Below, piece by piece: positions 16,952 to 26,035 of a stretch of 62,452 bases of DNA (position 1 is the stretch's first letter; each line of letters starts with the position of its first letter). The notes under the pieces were generated by a model. That model ran no database searches. It was not told the origin of the DNA and saw nothing but the letters and a program-made list of their open reading frames with translations. This DNA comes from Collinsella sp. (lineage in GTDB: Bacteria; Actinomycetota; Coriobacteriia; Coriobacteriales; Coriobacteriaceae). The position numbers and the translations under genes were made by a program. The stretch covers positions 1 through 62,452 of the forward strand of contig JAUMSH010000069.1 of the NCBI GenBank assembly GCA_031292915.1, read 5' to 3'.

Positions 16952-16975
16952 AAACGTAAACTATAGTTTACGTTT
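16952..16975. promoter_or_regulatory. Perfect 24-bp palindromic operator between divergent genes
   Basis: Arms AAACGTAAAC (16952-16961) and GTTTACGTTT (16966-16975) surround a TATA centre, making a perfect 24-bp dyad. It lies midway between the hypothetical gene on the left and the Xre regulator on the right and overlaps both likely promoters. The most direct candidate to bind it is the Xre protein itself. Confidence 0.75.
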
Positions 16976-17004
16976 ATGTTCGGCTCCATTTCAAACTCGG
17001 CTGC

Positions 17005-17223
17005 ATGGACGAACGTGCGAAACAGATTCTTGGCAGGCGGGTCGAAGAGACACGCAGGGACCTTGGTATCTCCAAGGTTGATTTTTGCGTGGCGACAGGA
17101 ATCAGCCGACCCTACCTCGACCGAATCGAAGATGGGACGGCAAATTTCACGCTCAAGGTTCTATTTAAGATCGCACCCGCACTCGGCATGACGGTCTCAG
17201 AGCTTCTCGAGGGCATCGAATAG
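17005..17223 (+). CDS. Xre-family helix-turn-helix regulator
   Basis: A 72-residue protein that is almost only a Cro/C1-type HTH: RVEETRRDLGISKVDFCVATGISRPYLDRIEDG at about 12-44 covers the scaffold and recognition helices, and ALGMTVSELLEGIE closes the domain. No good ribosome binding site precedes the ATG, so a leaderless or weakly translated message is possible. It probably binds the palindrome 30 bases upstream and controls itself and the divergent gene. Confidence 0.8.
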   Translation: MDERAKQILGRRVEETRRDLGISKVDFCVATGISRPYLDRIEDGTANFTLKVLFKIAPALGMTVSELLEGIE

Positions 17224-17255
17224 GGCGTTCCCCCGCTGTATTTGACGCTCTTTGG

Positions 17256-17507
17256 GCGGGTCCCCCTGGTTGCGATGTGCAAAATCGCGAGTATTCAGCA
17301 CCAGTTCGGCCGTAGATGGTAGCTCGAGCGGCTGGCTTTGCCTTTTTGACAGTAGATAATCCACACGCTAAATAAAAATGAGGAATAAATATTTACTAAA
17401 CGGACCCTTCGTCCTAAAAGTTCGTCTAATAATCGGCCGATTCTATGCGTCCGGAGGAGAAATTGCAGAATACTCCGATTTTTGCACGGCCCGAGGGGGA
17501 CCACCTG
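17256..17507. mobile_element. MITE-like element with 45-bp imperfect terminal inverted repeats
   Basis: The left end (17256-17300) contains GGTCCCCCTGG and GTGCAAAATCGCGAGTATTC; the right end (17463-17507) contains the inverse, GAATACTCCGATTTTTGCAC and GAGGGGGACCACC. The arms match in inverse over about 45 bp with a few mismatches. The 160-base core is AT-richer and holds no credible gene. It fills the 320-base gap after the Xre gene and abuts the end of ansA. A nonautonomous miniature element is the simplest reading; no target duplication was recognised. Confidence 0.55.
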
Positions 17508-17544
17508 TCGTTTAAGGCTGCGATAAGTGGAGCTGCCTTAGGGA

Positions 17545-18558
17545 TTACGCCATCGGGATGCGGTCGTGGTTGACTTGGCTGTAGAACAGGCGCTGAATCT
17601 CGGCCGCATCACGTGACTGGCCGAGTGCCCACATGGTTTTGGCCACGAGCGTCTCGGTGGTCATGTCATCGCCGCGCAGAATGCCCGGATGATCGGCGTA
17701 AGCGCGGCCGACCTCATAAACGCCCAGATCGAGGCCCTCTTCGGGGACCTGCGTGGTCATAACGACGGTGCGACCCGAATCGACCCAGCGGAAAATCGCC
17801 TCTTGGAACGACTCGCCGGACTCGCCAAACTCGGGAATACCGCCAATGCCAAAGGTCTCAAGAATTACAGCATCGTAGCTATCGGCTAGGGCGTCCAGGA
17901 TACCCGGGTTCACGCCGGGCGTCAGCTTAAGGACAAACACGCGCGGGTCGATGCTGTCGTAGAAACGCACCGGGTTTTCGCCCTGATGCGTGCCGTGGAG
18001 CCCGTTGCGCACGATGCGGTCGTTGCGGATGTAGGCAATGGGTGGATAGTTGACGCTAATGAACGCGTTAAAGCTCATGGTGCGCTGCTTGCGGGCGCGC
18101 GTACCGGCAATGGCGACGCCGCCAAACACGATCGACACATCGTGCGAATGCTCGTCGAGCGCATAGAGCAGGCTCTGGTACAGATTGAGCTTGGCGTCGG
18201 TAAAGGGGTTGCCCATGGGCTTTTGCGAGCCGGTGAGCACGATGGGCTTGAGGCTGTCTTGAATCAGGTAGGAAAGCGCTGCTGCGGTGTAGCTCATGGT
18301 GTCGGTGCCGTGCAGAATCACGAAGCCGTCGTGGTCGGCATAACCTTCGACGATGACATCGCGGATGCGCATCCAGTCGCTCGGGCGCATATTGGTGCTG
18401 TCGATGTTCATGGGCTGCACCACGTCGAGCTCGCAGAGGCCCGAGATCTCGGGGACGCTCTGGGCGAGCTCCTCACCGGTCAGGGCGGGGGAGAGGCCGT
18501 TGCCGTCCTCGGTCGATGCGATGGTGCCGCCCGTGGCGATGAGAAGGATGCGCTTCAT
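17545..18558 (-). CDS. ansA: Type I L-asparaginase
   Basis: A 337-residue cytoplasmic-type asparaginase, hydrolysing asparagine to aspartate and ammonia. Nucleophile motif TGGTIAST at 9-16 (Thr12) and second motif HGTDTM at 83-88 are intact; the C-terminal domain has the usual PGVNPGILD and TTQVPEEG segments. There is no signal peptide. AGGAATA precedes the ATG. It is divergent from guaA; the 260-base gap between them holds the promoters. Confidence 0.92.
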   Translation of the reverse strand: MKRILLIATGGTIASTEDGNGLSPALTGEELAQSVPEISGLCELDVVQPMNIDSTNMRPSDWMRIRDVIVEGYADHDGFVILHGTDTMSYTAAALSYLIQDSLKPIVLTGSQKPMGNPFTDAKLNLYQSLLYALDEHSHDVSIVFGGVAIAGTRARKQRTMSFNAFISVNYPPIAYIRNDRIVRNGLHGTHQGENPVRFYDSIDPRVFVLKLTPGVNPGILDALADSYDAVILETFGIGGIPEFGESGESFQEAIFRWVDSGRTVVMTTQVPEEGLDLGVYEVGRAYADHPGILRGDDMTTETLVAKTMWALGQSRDAAEIQRLFYSQVNHDRIPMA

Positions 18559-18825
18559 GCTGGTATTCCTATCGTATTTGCCGCCGCAGAGGCGGAGTCG
18601 TTCGGCAGTATTGTGGCACAGGGCGACGAATGTTCAAACGTATTACATCATCTGTAACGTTTGGTAACACTTCAATTGCCGTCAAATAGGGGCCCTGGTC
18701 GTGCGTTTGCCGTGCGCTGATGGCTGCGAGGGACGAGAAACCCCATATAACGTGTACACTATGGAGGTTATTTTCGTTCATTCACGCGGGTGGGCACCGG
18801 CTCCCCGCCAACAAGAGGGGGAACC

Positions 18826-20424
18826 ATGGATCAAAAGGCTTCCGCAAAGGTCCTCGTACTCGACTTTGGTGCGCAGTACGGTCAGCTCATTGCCCGTCGC
18901 GTCCGCGACCTCAACGTGTATTCCGAGATTGTCCCCTGCGACATCTCGGCCGATGAGATTCGCGAGATGAACGCCTCTGCGCTCATCCTTTCCGGCGGCC
19001 CGGCTTCTGTGTATGCCGAGGACGCTCCGTCCATCGATCCTGCCATCTTTGACCTGGGCCTTCCCATCCTGGGCTTCTGCTACGGCCATCAGATCACGGC
19101 CGTGACGCTCGGCGGCAAGGTCGGCCACTCCGAGGTGGGCGAGTACGGCCGCGCCACCATCACGCGCACGGCCGGCGCCAAGCTCTTTAACTCCACGCCC
19201 ATGGAGCAGACCGTGTGGATGAGCCATCGCGACGCCGTTTCCGAGGTGCCCGAGGGCTTTACCGTTACCGCCAGCACCGACGTGTGCCCGGTTGCCGCCA
19301 TGGAGTGCGTCGAGCGCAAGATTTTCACCACGCAGTTCCACCCCGAGGTCAAGCACTCCGAGTACGGTCAGCAGCTGCTGAGCAATTTCCTGTTTGAGAT
19401 CTGCGGCCTGGAGCCCAACTGGAGTATGGACAACCTGGTCGAGACCATGACGGCCGAGTTCCGCGAGAAGGTCGGCGACGACCGCGTGATTCTGGCCCTG
19501 TCCGGTGGCGTCGACTCCTCCGTCGTGGCTGCGCTGGGCGCTCGCGCCGTGGGCAAGCAGATGACCTGCGTGTTCATCAACCACGGCCTGCTGCGCAAGG
19601 GCGAGCCCGAGCAGGTGGAGGAGGTCTTCACCAAGCAGTTCGACGTCGACTTTATCCACGTTCACGCCGAGGACCGTTATGCCGAGCTTCTGGCCGGCGT
19701 GACCGAGCCCGAGGAGAAGCGTCGCATCATCGGTACGCAGTTCTGGAAAGAGTTCTTCGCCGTGGCGCAGCAGCTCGAGACCGATGGCAAGCCGGTCAAG
19801 TACCTGGCTCAGGGCACCATCTACCCCGACATCATCGAGTCCGGCGCTCGCAAGACGGGCGGCAAGACGGCCACCATCAAGAGCCATCACAACCTGATCC
19901 CGTTCCCCGAGGGCGTGCACTTCGACCTTATTGAGCCGCTCGACCACTTCTTTAAGGACGAGGTCCGCGCGCTTGGTCTGGCGCTGGGCCTGCCAGGTCA
20001 CATCGTGTTCCGCCAGCCTTTCCCGGGTCCGGGTCTGGCCATCCGCATCATCGGTGCGGTCGACAAGGAGAAGCTCGAGATCCTCAAGAACGCCGACGCT
20101 ATCGTGCGCGAGGAGCTCGACGCCTACAACCAGCGTCTGTTTGAGCAGACCGGCGAGCGCAACTCCGAGCACAGCTGCTGGCAGTATTTCGCGGTCCTGC
20201 CTGACATCAAGTCCGTTGGCGTTATGGGCGACGAGCGCACCTACCAGCGCCCGATTATCCTGCGTGCCGTCGAGTCCAGCGATGCCATGACCGCCGACTG
20301 GGCCAAACTGCCTTACGACGTCCTGGCCCGCATCTCCGGCCGCATCGTTGCTGAGGTCCCCGGCGCCAACCGCGTGTGCTACGACATCACGTCCAAGCCC
20401 CCCGCGACCATCGAGTGGGAGTAG
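18826..20424 (+). CDS. guaA: GMP synthase (glutamine-hydrolysing)
   Basis: A 532-residue single-chain enzyme making GMP from XMP, ATP and glutamine. The N-terminal class I amidotransferase has the triad Cys85 (GFCYGHQ), His172 and Glu174 (QFHPEVKH). The ATP pyrophosphatase loop SGGVDSS is at 226-232. The C-terminal dimerisation domain ends with the conserved CYDITSKPPATIEWE. AGAGGGGGAACC precedes the ATG at 18826; an in-frame ATG upstream is less likely. No guanine riboswitch was recognised in the leader. Confidence 0.97.
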   Translation: MDQKASAKVLVLDFGAQYGQLIARRVRDLNVYSEIVPCDISADEIREMNASALILSGGPASVYAEDAPSIDPAIFDLGLPILGFCYGHQITAVTLGGKVGHSEVGEYGRATITRTAGAKLFNSTPMEQTVWMSHRDAVSEVPEGFTVTASTDVCPVAAMECVERKIFTTQFHPEVKHSEYGQQLLSNFLFEICGLEPNWSMDNLVETMTAEFREKVGDDRVILALSGGVDSSVVAALGARAVGKQMTCVFINHGLLRKGEPEQVEEVFTKQFDVDFIHVHAEDRYAELLAGVTEPEEKRRIIGTQFWKEFFAVAQQLETDGKPVKYLAQGTIYPDIIESGARKTGGKTATIKSHHNLIPFPEGVHFDLIEPLDHFFKDEVRALGLALGLPGHIVFRQPFPGPGLAIRIIGAVDKEKLEILKNADAIVREELDAYNQRLFEQTGERNSEHSCWQYFAVLPDIKSVGVMGDERTYQRPIILRAVESSDAMTADWAKLPYDVLARISGRIVAEVPGANRVCYDITSKPPATIEWE

Positions 20425-20539
20425 GCTGACAGGGTTCTGACCTGCACTTTTGAGTGCCGCACTGTGCTCCTGAGTTTCGTTTCGTACGAGAGTTACGGCA
20501 AAGCCACCAGCGACATTGGTGAGTAAACTCGATTATCGA

Positions 20540-20575
20540 GCCTCCGTTCCCATGTTGGAACGGAGGCTTTTTCTT
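20540..20575 (+). terminator. Rho-independent terminator after guaA
   Basis: GCCTCCGTTCC (20540-20550) pairs perfectly with GGAACGGAGGC (20557-20567) and is followed by TTTTTCTTT. It lies 115 bases after guaA and also marks the boundary to the GC-rich immunity block. Confidence 0.92.
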
Positions 20576-20685
20576 TGCCTTTTTACTCTCTTTCACCTGC
20601 GATTTAGCGATTTACTCCCCGTGTTTCAAGATGGAAGCGTTTGGTTGCGAGCCACGCCGTTGTGAGGGCCTGAGTTGTCAGGCCC

Positions 20686-22074
20686 TCACAGAGGGACCGC
20701 GATGGTGGCCACCGCGCCGCCCGAGGGGCTGTTGGCGAGCGAGACGGAGCCCCCGTGGGCGCTTGCGGCCTCGGAGGCGGCGTGGAGGCCGAGCCCGTAG
20801 TGGCGGCCTCCGTCGCGCGAGGAGCGGGAGGAGTCGTCTGTGAAGAGGCGCTCGCAGCCGCGTTCGAGGGCGGCGGGAGAGAAGCCCGGTCCGTCGTCGG
20901 ACACCTCGATGACGAGGTGTCCGTCTGCGACGTCGCAGGAGACCGCCACGCGCGAGCGCGCGTGCTCGGCGGCGTTGGCCACGAGGTTCGCGGCGGCTCG
21001 CGCCAGGGCGGTTCGGTCGAGCGGGGCCTCGGGCGCGCCCGCGACAGCGGGGCCCGTGGCCGCGTCGAGCGTCACGCCTCGCGACCGGGCGATCTGGGCG
21101 GCCTCGGCGAGGACCTGCTCGCAGAGCTCGGCCGGCCGCATGGGGGCCCTCTCTGCCCCGCCGGACCCGCGCGAGGCCTCGATGAGCAGGCGCACGTAGC
21201 CGTCGAGCCTTTCGACACTGCCGGCTATGTCGCGCGCGGCGGCCGCGAGGTCGGCGTCTTTCTCGTCTTCCAGCTCCTCCGCCACGAAGTCGGCGTTGGC
21301 GCGCAGCACGGTGAGCGGCGTCTTGAGGTCGTGGGCGAGCGACGCCACCTGCTCGCGCTGCCCCCGCTCCGCGGCCCAGCGGGCCTCGAGCGACTCGGCG
21401 AGGGAGGCCCGCATGGCGTCCATCGCGGCGAGGACGTCGTTCACCTCGCGCACGTTAGTGCTGCCGACCGCGAAGTCGAGATCCCCCGCGCCGACGCGCC
21501 CCGCTGCCTCCGCGAGCGGCGCAATCTTGCGCGAGATCACGCGGCTCGCACGGCGCGCCACGAGCGCGAGCGCGAGCGCGCTTCCCGCAGCGGCGCCGAC
21601 GAGCATGAGGTTCTGTGGGTTGGGAAGCAGGCCGGCGAGGTCGCGCGAGACCCACTGCGGCAGGTACTCGCTGACGAGTGCGCAGGCCCCGCCGCCCTTG
21701 AGCGGGAACGCGGCGTAGGTGAGGCCCGAGCCCCCGCCCTCAATCTCCACTGTGCCCGGATCCGCGGCGAGTGCCGCACGGGCCATTTCCGTCGCGTCCT
21801 CGAGCCGTGTGCCCTCGAGGTCTGTCATCAGCACGTGTCCGTCCTTGTTCAGGATGAGGTAGCGGTACGCCGTCGGCACGTCCTGCTGCCCGCAGACGCC
21901 GTCGCGTGCCAGACCCTCCGCGACCTCGCGCGCATTGGCCGGCCCCCAGCTTGCCTCGTAGACGAAGCCCGCGTTGATCGCCGCGGAGAGCGCCATGAAC
22001 GAGGCGAGCCACGCCGTGGCGACTGCCGCGAACGCGTAGGCGAAGTAGCGCGCGATGACGAAGGAGAGCGGCAT
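20686..22074 (-). CDS. Sensor histidine kinase of the LanFEG block
   Basis: A 462-residue membrane kinase: first membrane helix at about 7-37, an extracytoplasmic domain of some 115 residues, second helix at about 155-175, HAMP, phospho-acceptor His248 in SLAHDLKTPLT, then an HATPase_c domain with N (ANLVANAAEHA), G1 (DDGPGFS) and G2 (HYGLGLHAA) boxes. ATG 22074 after GAGGT is preferred; a GTG at 22113 that overlaps the regulator gene is possible. With the next gene it forms a two-component system that likely senses an antimicrobial peptide and controls the LanFEG pump. GC content is far above the flanking genes. Confidence 0.88.
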   Translation of the reverse strand: MPLSFVIARYFAYAFAAVATAWLASFMALSAAINAGFVYEASWGPANAREVAEGLARDGVCGQQDVPTAYRYLILNKDGHVLMTDLEGTRLEDATEMARAALAADPGTVEIEGGGSGLTYAAFPLKGGGACALVSEYLPQWVSRDLAGLLPNPQNLMLVGAAAGSALALALVARRASRVISRKIAPLAEAAGRVGAGDLDFAVGSTNVREVNDVLAAMDAMRASLAESLEARWAAERGQREQVASLAHDLKTPLTVLRANADFVAEELEDEKDADLAAAARDIAGSVERLDGYVRLLIEASRGSGGAERAPMRPAELCEQVLAEAAQIARSRGVTLDAATGPAVAGAPEAPLDRTALARAAANLVANAAEHARSRVAVSCDVADGHLVIEVSDDGPGFSPAALERGCERLFTDDSSRSSRDGGRHYGLGLHAASEAASAHGGSVSLANSPSGGAVATIAVPL

Positions 22075-22100
22075 GCCCCCGCGACCTCGCGCCCCGGTCC

Positions 22101-22763
22101 TCAGAGCTGCCACTTGTACCCCATCCCCCAGACGGTCGCGATCGGATCGGCGCCGGCCTCGGAGAGTTTCCTCCGGGCGCGGCTGACCTGCATGGATATG
22201 GCCGCGTCGTCGGCGTCGCTCTCCCAGCCGAGCACTGCCTCGCGGATCTGCGCGCGGCTCATGACCTGCCCGGGGTGGCGGGCGAGGTACTCGCAGATGG
22301 CGTACTCGGTGGGCGTGAGCGGCACGGCCTTGCCGCTCACGGCGAGGCCGCGCGCCCCGAGGTCGATCCGCACCTCCCCGAAGGAGAGGGCGTGCGAGCG
22401 CGGCCGGCGCTCACGGCGTAGATGGGCCGCGACCTTGGCGCGCAGCTCCGCGGCCCCGAAGGGCTTGCGGACGTAGTCGTCGGCGCCCAGGCCGTAGCCG
22501 GCCACGGCGTCCTCCTCGGCCACGCGCGCGGTCAGGAAGATGATGGGCCCGTCGAAGTCCGGGCGGATCTGCCGCACGAGCTCGAAGCCGTCGAGCCCCG
22601 GCATCATGACGTCGCAGAGCACGAGGTCGAAGCGCGAGAGGTCCATCCCCGGGACCGCCGTCGGGTCCGCTGCCTTGACGACCTCATGACCGTCGCGGCC
22701 GAGGACGCGCGCGAGCGCGTCGAGGATCGCCCGCTCATCATCCACTGCCAGTATCCTCGCCAT
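22101..22763 (-). CDS. OmpR-family response regulator
   Basis: A 220-residue regulator: receiver domain with acidic pair DDE at 8-10, phospho-acceptor Asp51 (LVLCDVMMPG) and Lys in YVRKPFGA, followed by a winged-helix DNA-binding domain (PTEYAICEYLARHPGQVMSR to ATVWGMGYKW). The gene ends 26 bases before the kinase start. It presumably drives the upstream transporter genes in response to the kinase. Confidence 0.92.
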   Translation of the reverse strand: MARILAVDDERAILDALARVLGRDGHEVVKAADPTAVPGMDLSRFDLVLCDVMMPGLDGFELVRQIRPDFDGPIIFLTARVAEEDAVAGYGLGADDYVRKPFGAAELRAKVAAHLRRERRPRSHALSFGEVRIDLGARGLAVSGKAVPLTPTEYAICEYLARHPGQVMSRAQIREAVLGWESDADDAAISMQVSRARRKLSEAGADPIATVWGMGYKWQL

Positions 22764-22808
22764 GTTCGACCTCCTGAAACTCCCGTCGGCATTGTACTTG
22801 CGCCGCGC

Positions 22809-22999
22809 TCAGCGGTCCAGAGCCCCGCGCGCAGCCGCGGGCGCGGGCGCCCACATGGCGATCTCAGGGTTGGGCAGCACGCGGTCGGCGATCGAGCGCA
22901 GCGCCGACCCCCCCAGCCGGCGTCGAGCAGGGCATTCCCGCCCAGGACGAGCGCTGCGGAGAGGAGGGCGAGCACGGCGGCGAGCGGCTTCCTACGCAT
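22809..22999 (-). pseudogene. Small coupled membrane-peptide gene with G7 frameshift
   Basis: An ATG overlaps the end of the LanG gene (ATGCGTAG) and begins a signal- or anchor-like peptide: MRRKPLAAVLALLSAALVLGG, then NALLDAGW. At a run of seven G (coding strand) the frame turns to arginine/proline-rich nonsense that runs into the regulator gene. Adding one G would restore a natural-looking continuation (SALRSIADRVLPNPEIAMW, then an Ala/Pro-rich tail) to a TGA at 22809, giving 63 residues. So this is either a phase-variable or slipped small gene, a recent frameshift, or a sequencing error in a homopolymer. Confidence 0.55.
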
Positions 23000-23807
23000 C
23001 TGCCCTCCCGTCCTCGAAGCGGCAGAACCAGGAGATAAGGACGGCGGCGGTTGCCAGGGTTAGCACGAGGCCAGCGAGCGCAGTCGTGAGGAGAGGGCCC
23101 GCCGCGCGTGCGGCGTCGATGAAGGCCTCTACCCCGAGCGACCCCAGGCGCGCGGGCCAGGCGAGCGGCACCCAGCTCAGGGGCGTCGCCAGGGCACCGG
23201 TGAGCTCGCCGGTCATGAGGCCGTGTGCAAGTCCGCCCACTGAGAAGAACGCGAGGAGCACCCCCGCCGCGCCGGCGCCGATGGCGGCGTTGCGGCCGAG
23301 GCGCAGGGCCACGCCGAGCCCCAGCGCGTAGAGGGGCAGGCTGCCCAGCACGATGCCCGCCCAAGTGGCCGCAAGTGGAGCGGGCCCGAGCGGCAGGCGC
23401 CCGGCAACGGCGAGCACGGCCCCGAACACGCCGAGCGCCACGGCCAGCGCGCCCGCGCCGAGCGCCGCAAGGGCGAGCAGCTTCGCCGCGACGGCGCGCC
23501 CGCGCGAGGGGACCGCCGTGAGGTTGGCGAGGCGCCCGGCAGCGCGCTCCTCGTCCACGGCGAGCCCGCAGACGATGGCGGACATGAGCGGCATGAGGGC
23601 GCCGAGGAACTGGGCGTAGGCGTCTGCGCCCAGCGCCGGGTCCCATCGGGTTATGGAGAAGTACTCGCCGCAGGCAAGACCGGCTGCCAGGCCGCAGACG
23701 AGGTGCACTGCCGTGAGCGGGGAGCGCGCCAGGCGCAGGGCCTCGGAGAGCAGGGCCCGCGGGAGAGTCATGCGCGGCGTCGGGTCGGAGAGTCGTGTCA
23801 TGGCCAT
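22992..23807 (-). CDS. Lantibiotic immunity ABC permease, LanG-like
   Basis: A 271-residue permease with about six hydrophobic segments. Its start codon overlaps the stop of the preceding permease (TGATG). A soluble loop with AVDEERAAGRLANLTAVPSRGR after the second helix is the motif seen in ABC-2 permeases of the LanE/LanG and bacitracin types. With LanE-like and LanF-like neighbours it forms one exporter that removes peptides from the membrane. GC content is near 75 percent, much above the neighbourhood. Confidence 0.78.
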   Translation of the reverse strand: MAMTRLSDPTPRMTLPRALLSEALRLARSPLTAVHLVCGLAAGLACGEYFSITRWDPALGADAYAQFLGALMPLMSAIVCGLAVDEERAAGRLANLTAVPSRGRAVAAKLLALAALGAGALAVALGVFGAVLAVAGRLPLGPAPLAATWAGIVLGSLPLYALGLGVALRLGRNAAIGAGAAGVLLAFFSVGGLAHGLMTGELTGALATPLSWVPLAWPARLGSLGVEAFIDAARAAGPLLTTALAGLVLTLATAAVLISWFCRFEDGRADA

Positions 23808-24573
23808 CACCTCTCCTCGGAGCGCGCGAACCAGGCCGCGCCCGCCGCCGTGAGCGCGGCGAACGCGAGTGCGCAGACCGCAAGGCCCGCCAGTGTGAGC
23901 ATGCCGTCCGCCGTGAGCGCCCCGCCGAGCGCCATGTCCGCCGCGAGTGGCTCGCCGCTCGGCAGCACGGGGATGAAGCTCGTGGGGATGACCATGCTCG
24001 CCGACGGCGGAAAGAGCTGCGGCAGCGGCATCAGCGACCAGGCGAACCCACCCACGAGCTGCGCGGCGAGCGGGCAGAAGATGCCCGCGAGCATGCCGAG
24101 TCGCACCGTGAGGAAGAGCCCTGCGGGGATCATCCACGCCGCGGTCACCGTGTTGGCGAGCGCGCAGAGGAGCATCGTGAGCGTGCCCGCGGCCGTGAGG
24201 CCCTGCGAGGAGAACGCCGAGCCCGCGAGGTAGATGCCGAAGACCACGAGGTTCGAGAGCGTGCAGAGCGCGAGGCACCAGAGCGCCTTGGCCCACCAGG
24301 CGCGCCCGAGCGGGAAGCCCAGGCCTAGAAGCCCCCGCATCCGCGTGCGCGCGTCCGCCCGCGCGACGCACGCCACCACGAGCGAGAGAGCCACGGGCAG
24401 GAAGAGCGCGTACCAGTAGTTCCACGCGCTGAAGATCTGCACGCCCCGGTAGGGCATCGCGCCGAGCAGCGGCATCGGCAGCGCCATGAGCACGGCCAGG
24501 CGAACCGGTGCCGCGTGGCGCGACTTCAGGGCCTCGGCGCGCAGGCCCGCGAGCAGGCCGCCTTTCTCGCCCG

Positions 24574-24577
<4 letters not shown>
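23807..24577 (-). CDS. Lantibiotic immunity ABC permease, LanE-like
   Basis: A 256-residue permease with six predicted membrane segments. The N-terminal LRAEALKSRHAAPVRLAVL and the loop ARADARTRMRGLLGLGFPLGRAWWAKAL fit ABC-2 permeases of immunity pumps. Its ATG overlaps the LanF stop by four bases (ATGA) after GGGGAGG, so the three transporter genes are translationally coupled. The second permease follows with a one-base overlap. Confidence 0.8.
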
Positions 24578-25302
<725 letters not shown>

Positions 25303-25466
25303 GGGTTCGTCCTTTCTCTTCCGGGCGCGCGGGCCGAGTCGCCGTGCCCGCGCGCCTTACCTTTCGGGTTCACCATCCATGGTGGGGCGCGTTTCTAACG
25401 AAGCTGTAACGGCCGTTGGGCTCTTTTGGCGCCAGCCCTTCTCGACCCGTACGCCACTCATGGTAT

Positions 25467-25481
25467 GTTTATCGCGATAAC
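25467..25481. promoter_or_regulatory. TetR-type operator-like palindrome
   Basis: TTATCGCGATAA at 25469-25480 is a perfect 12-bp dyad lying just before the ribosome binding site of the truncated TetR gene and about 165 bp before the LanF start on the other strand. It probably was the operator of the TetR repressor. Confidence 0.5.
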
Positions 25482-25497
25482 AAGGACGGAGGTGCCC

Positions 25498-25599
25498 GTG
25501 GCACGCAATAAGTACCCGGAGGAGACGGTCGAGAAGATTCTCGACGTTGCCGAGCGGCTCCTCGTGGAGCGCGGCTACGAGCACACCACGATGATCTGA
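25498..25599 (+). pseudogene. TetR-family regulator, truncated after 33 residues
   Basis: GGAGGTG precedes a GTG start and 33 codons that encode the first helices of a TetR HTH (EETVEKILDVAERLLVERGYEHTTM), then an immediate TGA. The helix-turn-helix turn and ligand domain are absent. Base composition changes sharply at the break near 25597, which suggests that an insertion or deletion removed the rest. The gene is divergent from the LanFEG block. Confidence 0.75.
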
Positions 25600-26035
25600 A
25601 GAGCAATACGCTAAACCGAAAAAGGCAAACCCTGGAGACGCGATTTTCGCCATAACGAGCAAGAATATCGAAGATGTCTGCACACCATTGGCGTAGGAAG
25701 GGGAACAGCCAGTTGCAATCAGCGGACACTCTTGCGCGTATGCGACCGAAAGCATTATCCCGAGATACCTAGCATATTTAATCAGGGCTGCCAGTGGCAG
25801 CGTGAGGGCAATCTAGGGGTGGCGGTTCTGCCCGCTGCCGTTCCGTGCTGATTTTGGCTTGCGAGGCGATTCTGCTATCCTGCGAGTTGAAAAGGTTCCA
25901 TCCCGGTGACAAGAGCTCCCCTGCTCTTCCGCGAACAGCGGATAGCCGGGGTGGTCGTTTGTTAGTAGTACTTTTTTGAACGATAAAGTTACCGTGATAA
26001 TCAGGCGGCTGGCTGCCGTTGCCTAAGCAGTCTTG
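25600..26035. other. Gene-free region with a candidate structured RNA
   Basis: No credible coding sequence lies between the broken TetR gene and the MerR gene. The base composition is mixed and lower in GC than the left flank. The only notable structure is the three-way-junction candidate at 25888-25977. Confidence 0.5.
25888..25977 (+). ncRNA. Candidate structured small RNA with three-way junction
   Basis: CCATCCCGG (25898-25906) can pair over nine bases with CCGGGGTGG (25946-25954). Inside are two stem-loops: AAGAGC/GCTCTT (25911-25916, 25923-25928) and CCGC/GCGG (25929-25932, 25938-25941). A promoter-like TTGGCT (25854-25859), 16-base spacer and TATCCT (25876-25881) lies just upstream, and six T residues at 25972-25977 just downstream. 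The terminator stem is weak, and no known RNA family was recognised (SRP, 6S, TPP and ZTP do not fit). Confidence 0.35.

Noticed and set aside
18559..18825. Guanine riboswitch before guaA
   Set aside because: No purine-riboswitch core or P1 stem was recognised, and the gap is shared with the ansA promoter.
18778..20172. Minus-strand open frame opposite guaA
   Set aside because: Antisense shadow; guaA motifs cover the whole region.
25888..25977. ZTP or T-box riboswitch for the structured region
   Set aside because: Conserved cores of those riboswitches are absent and no matching gene lies downstream on the plus strand within short reach.
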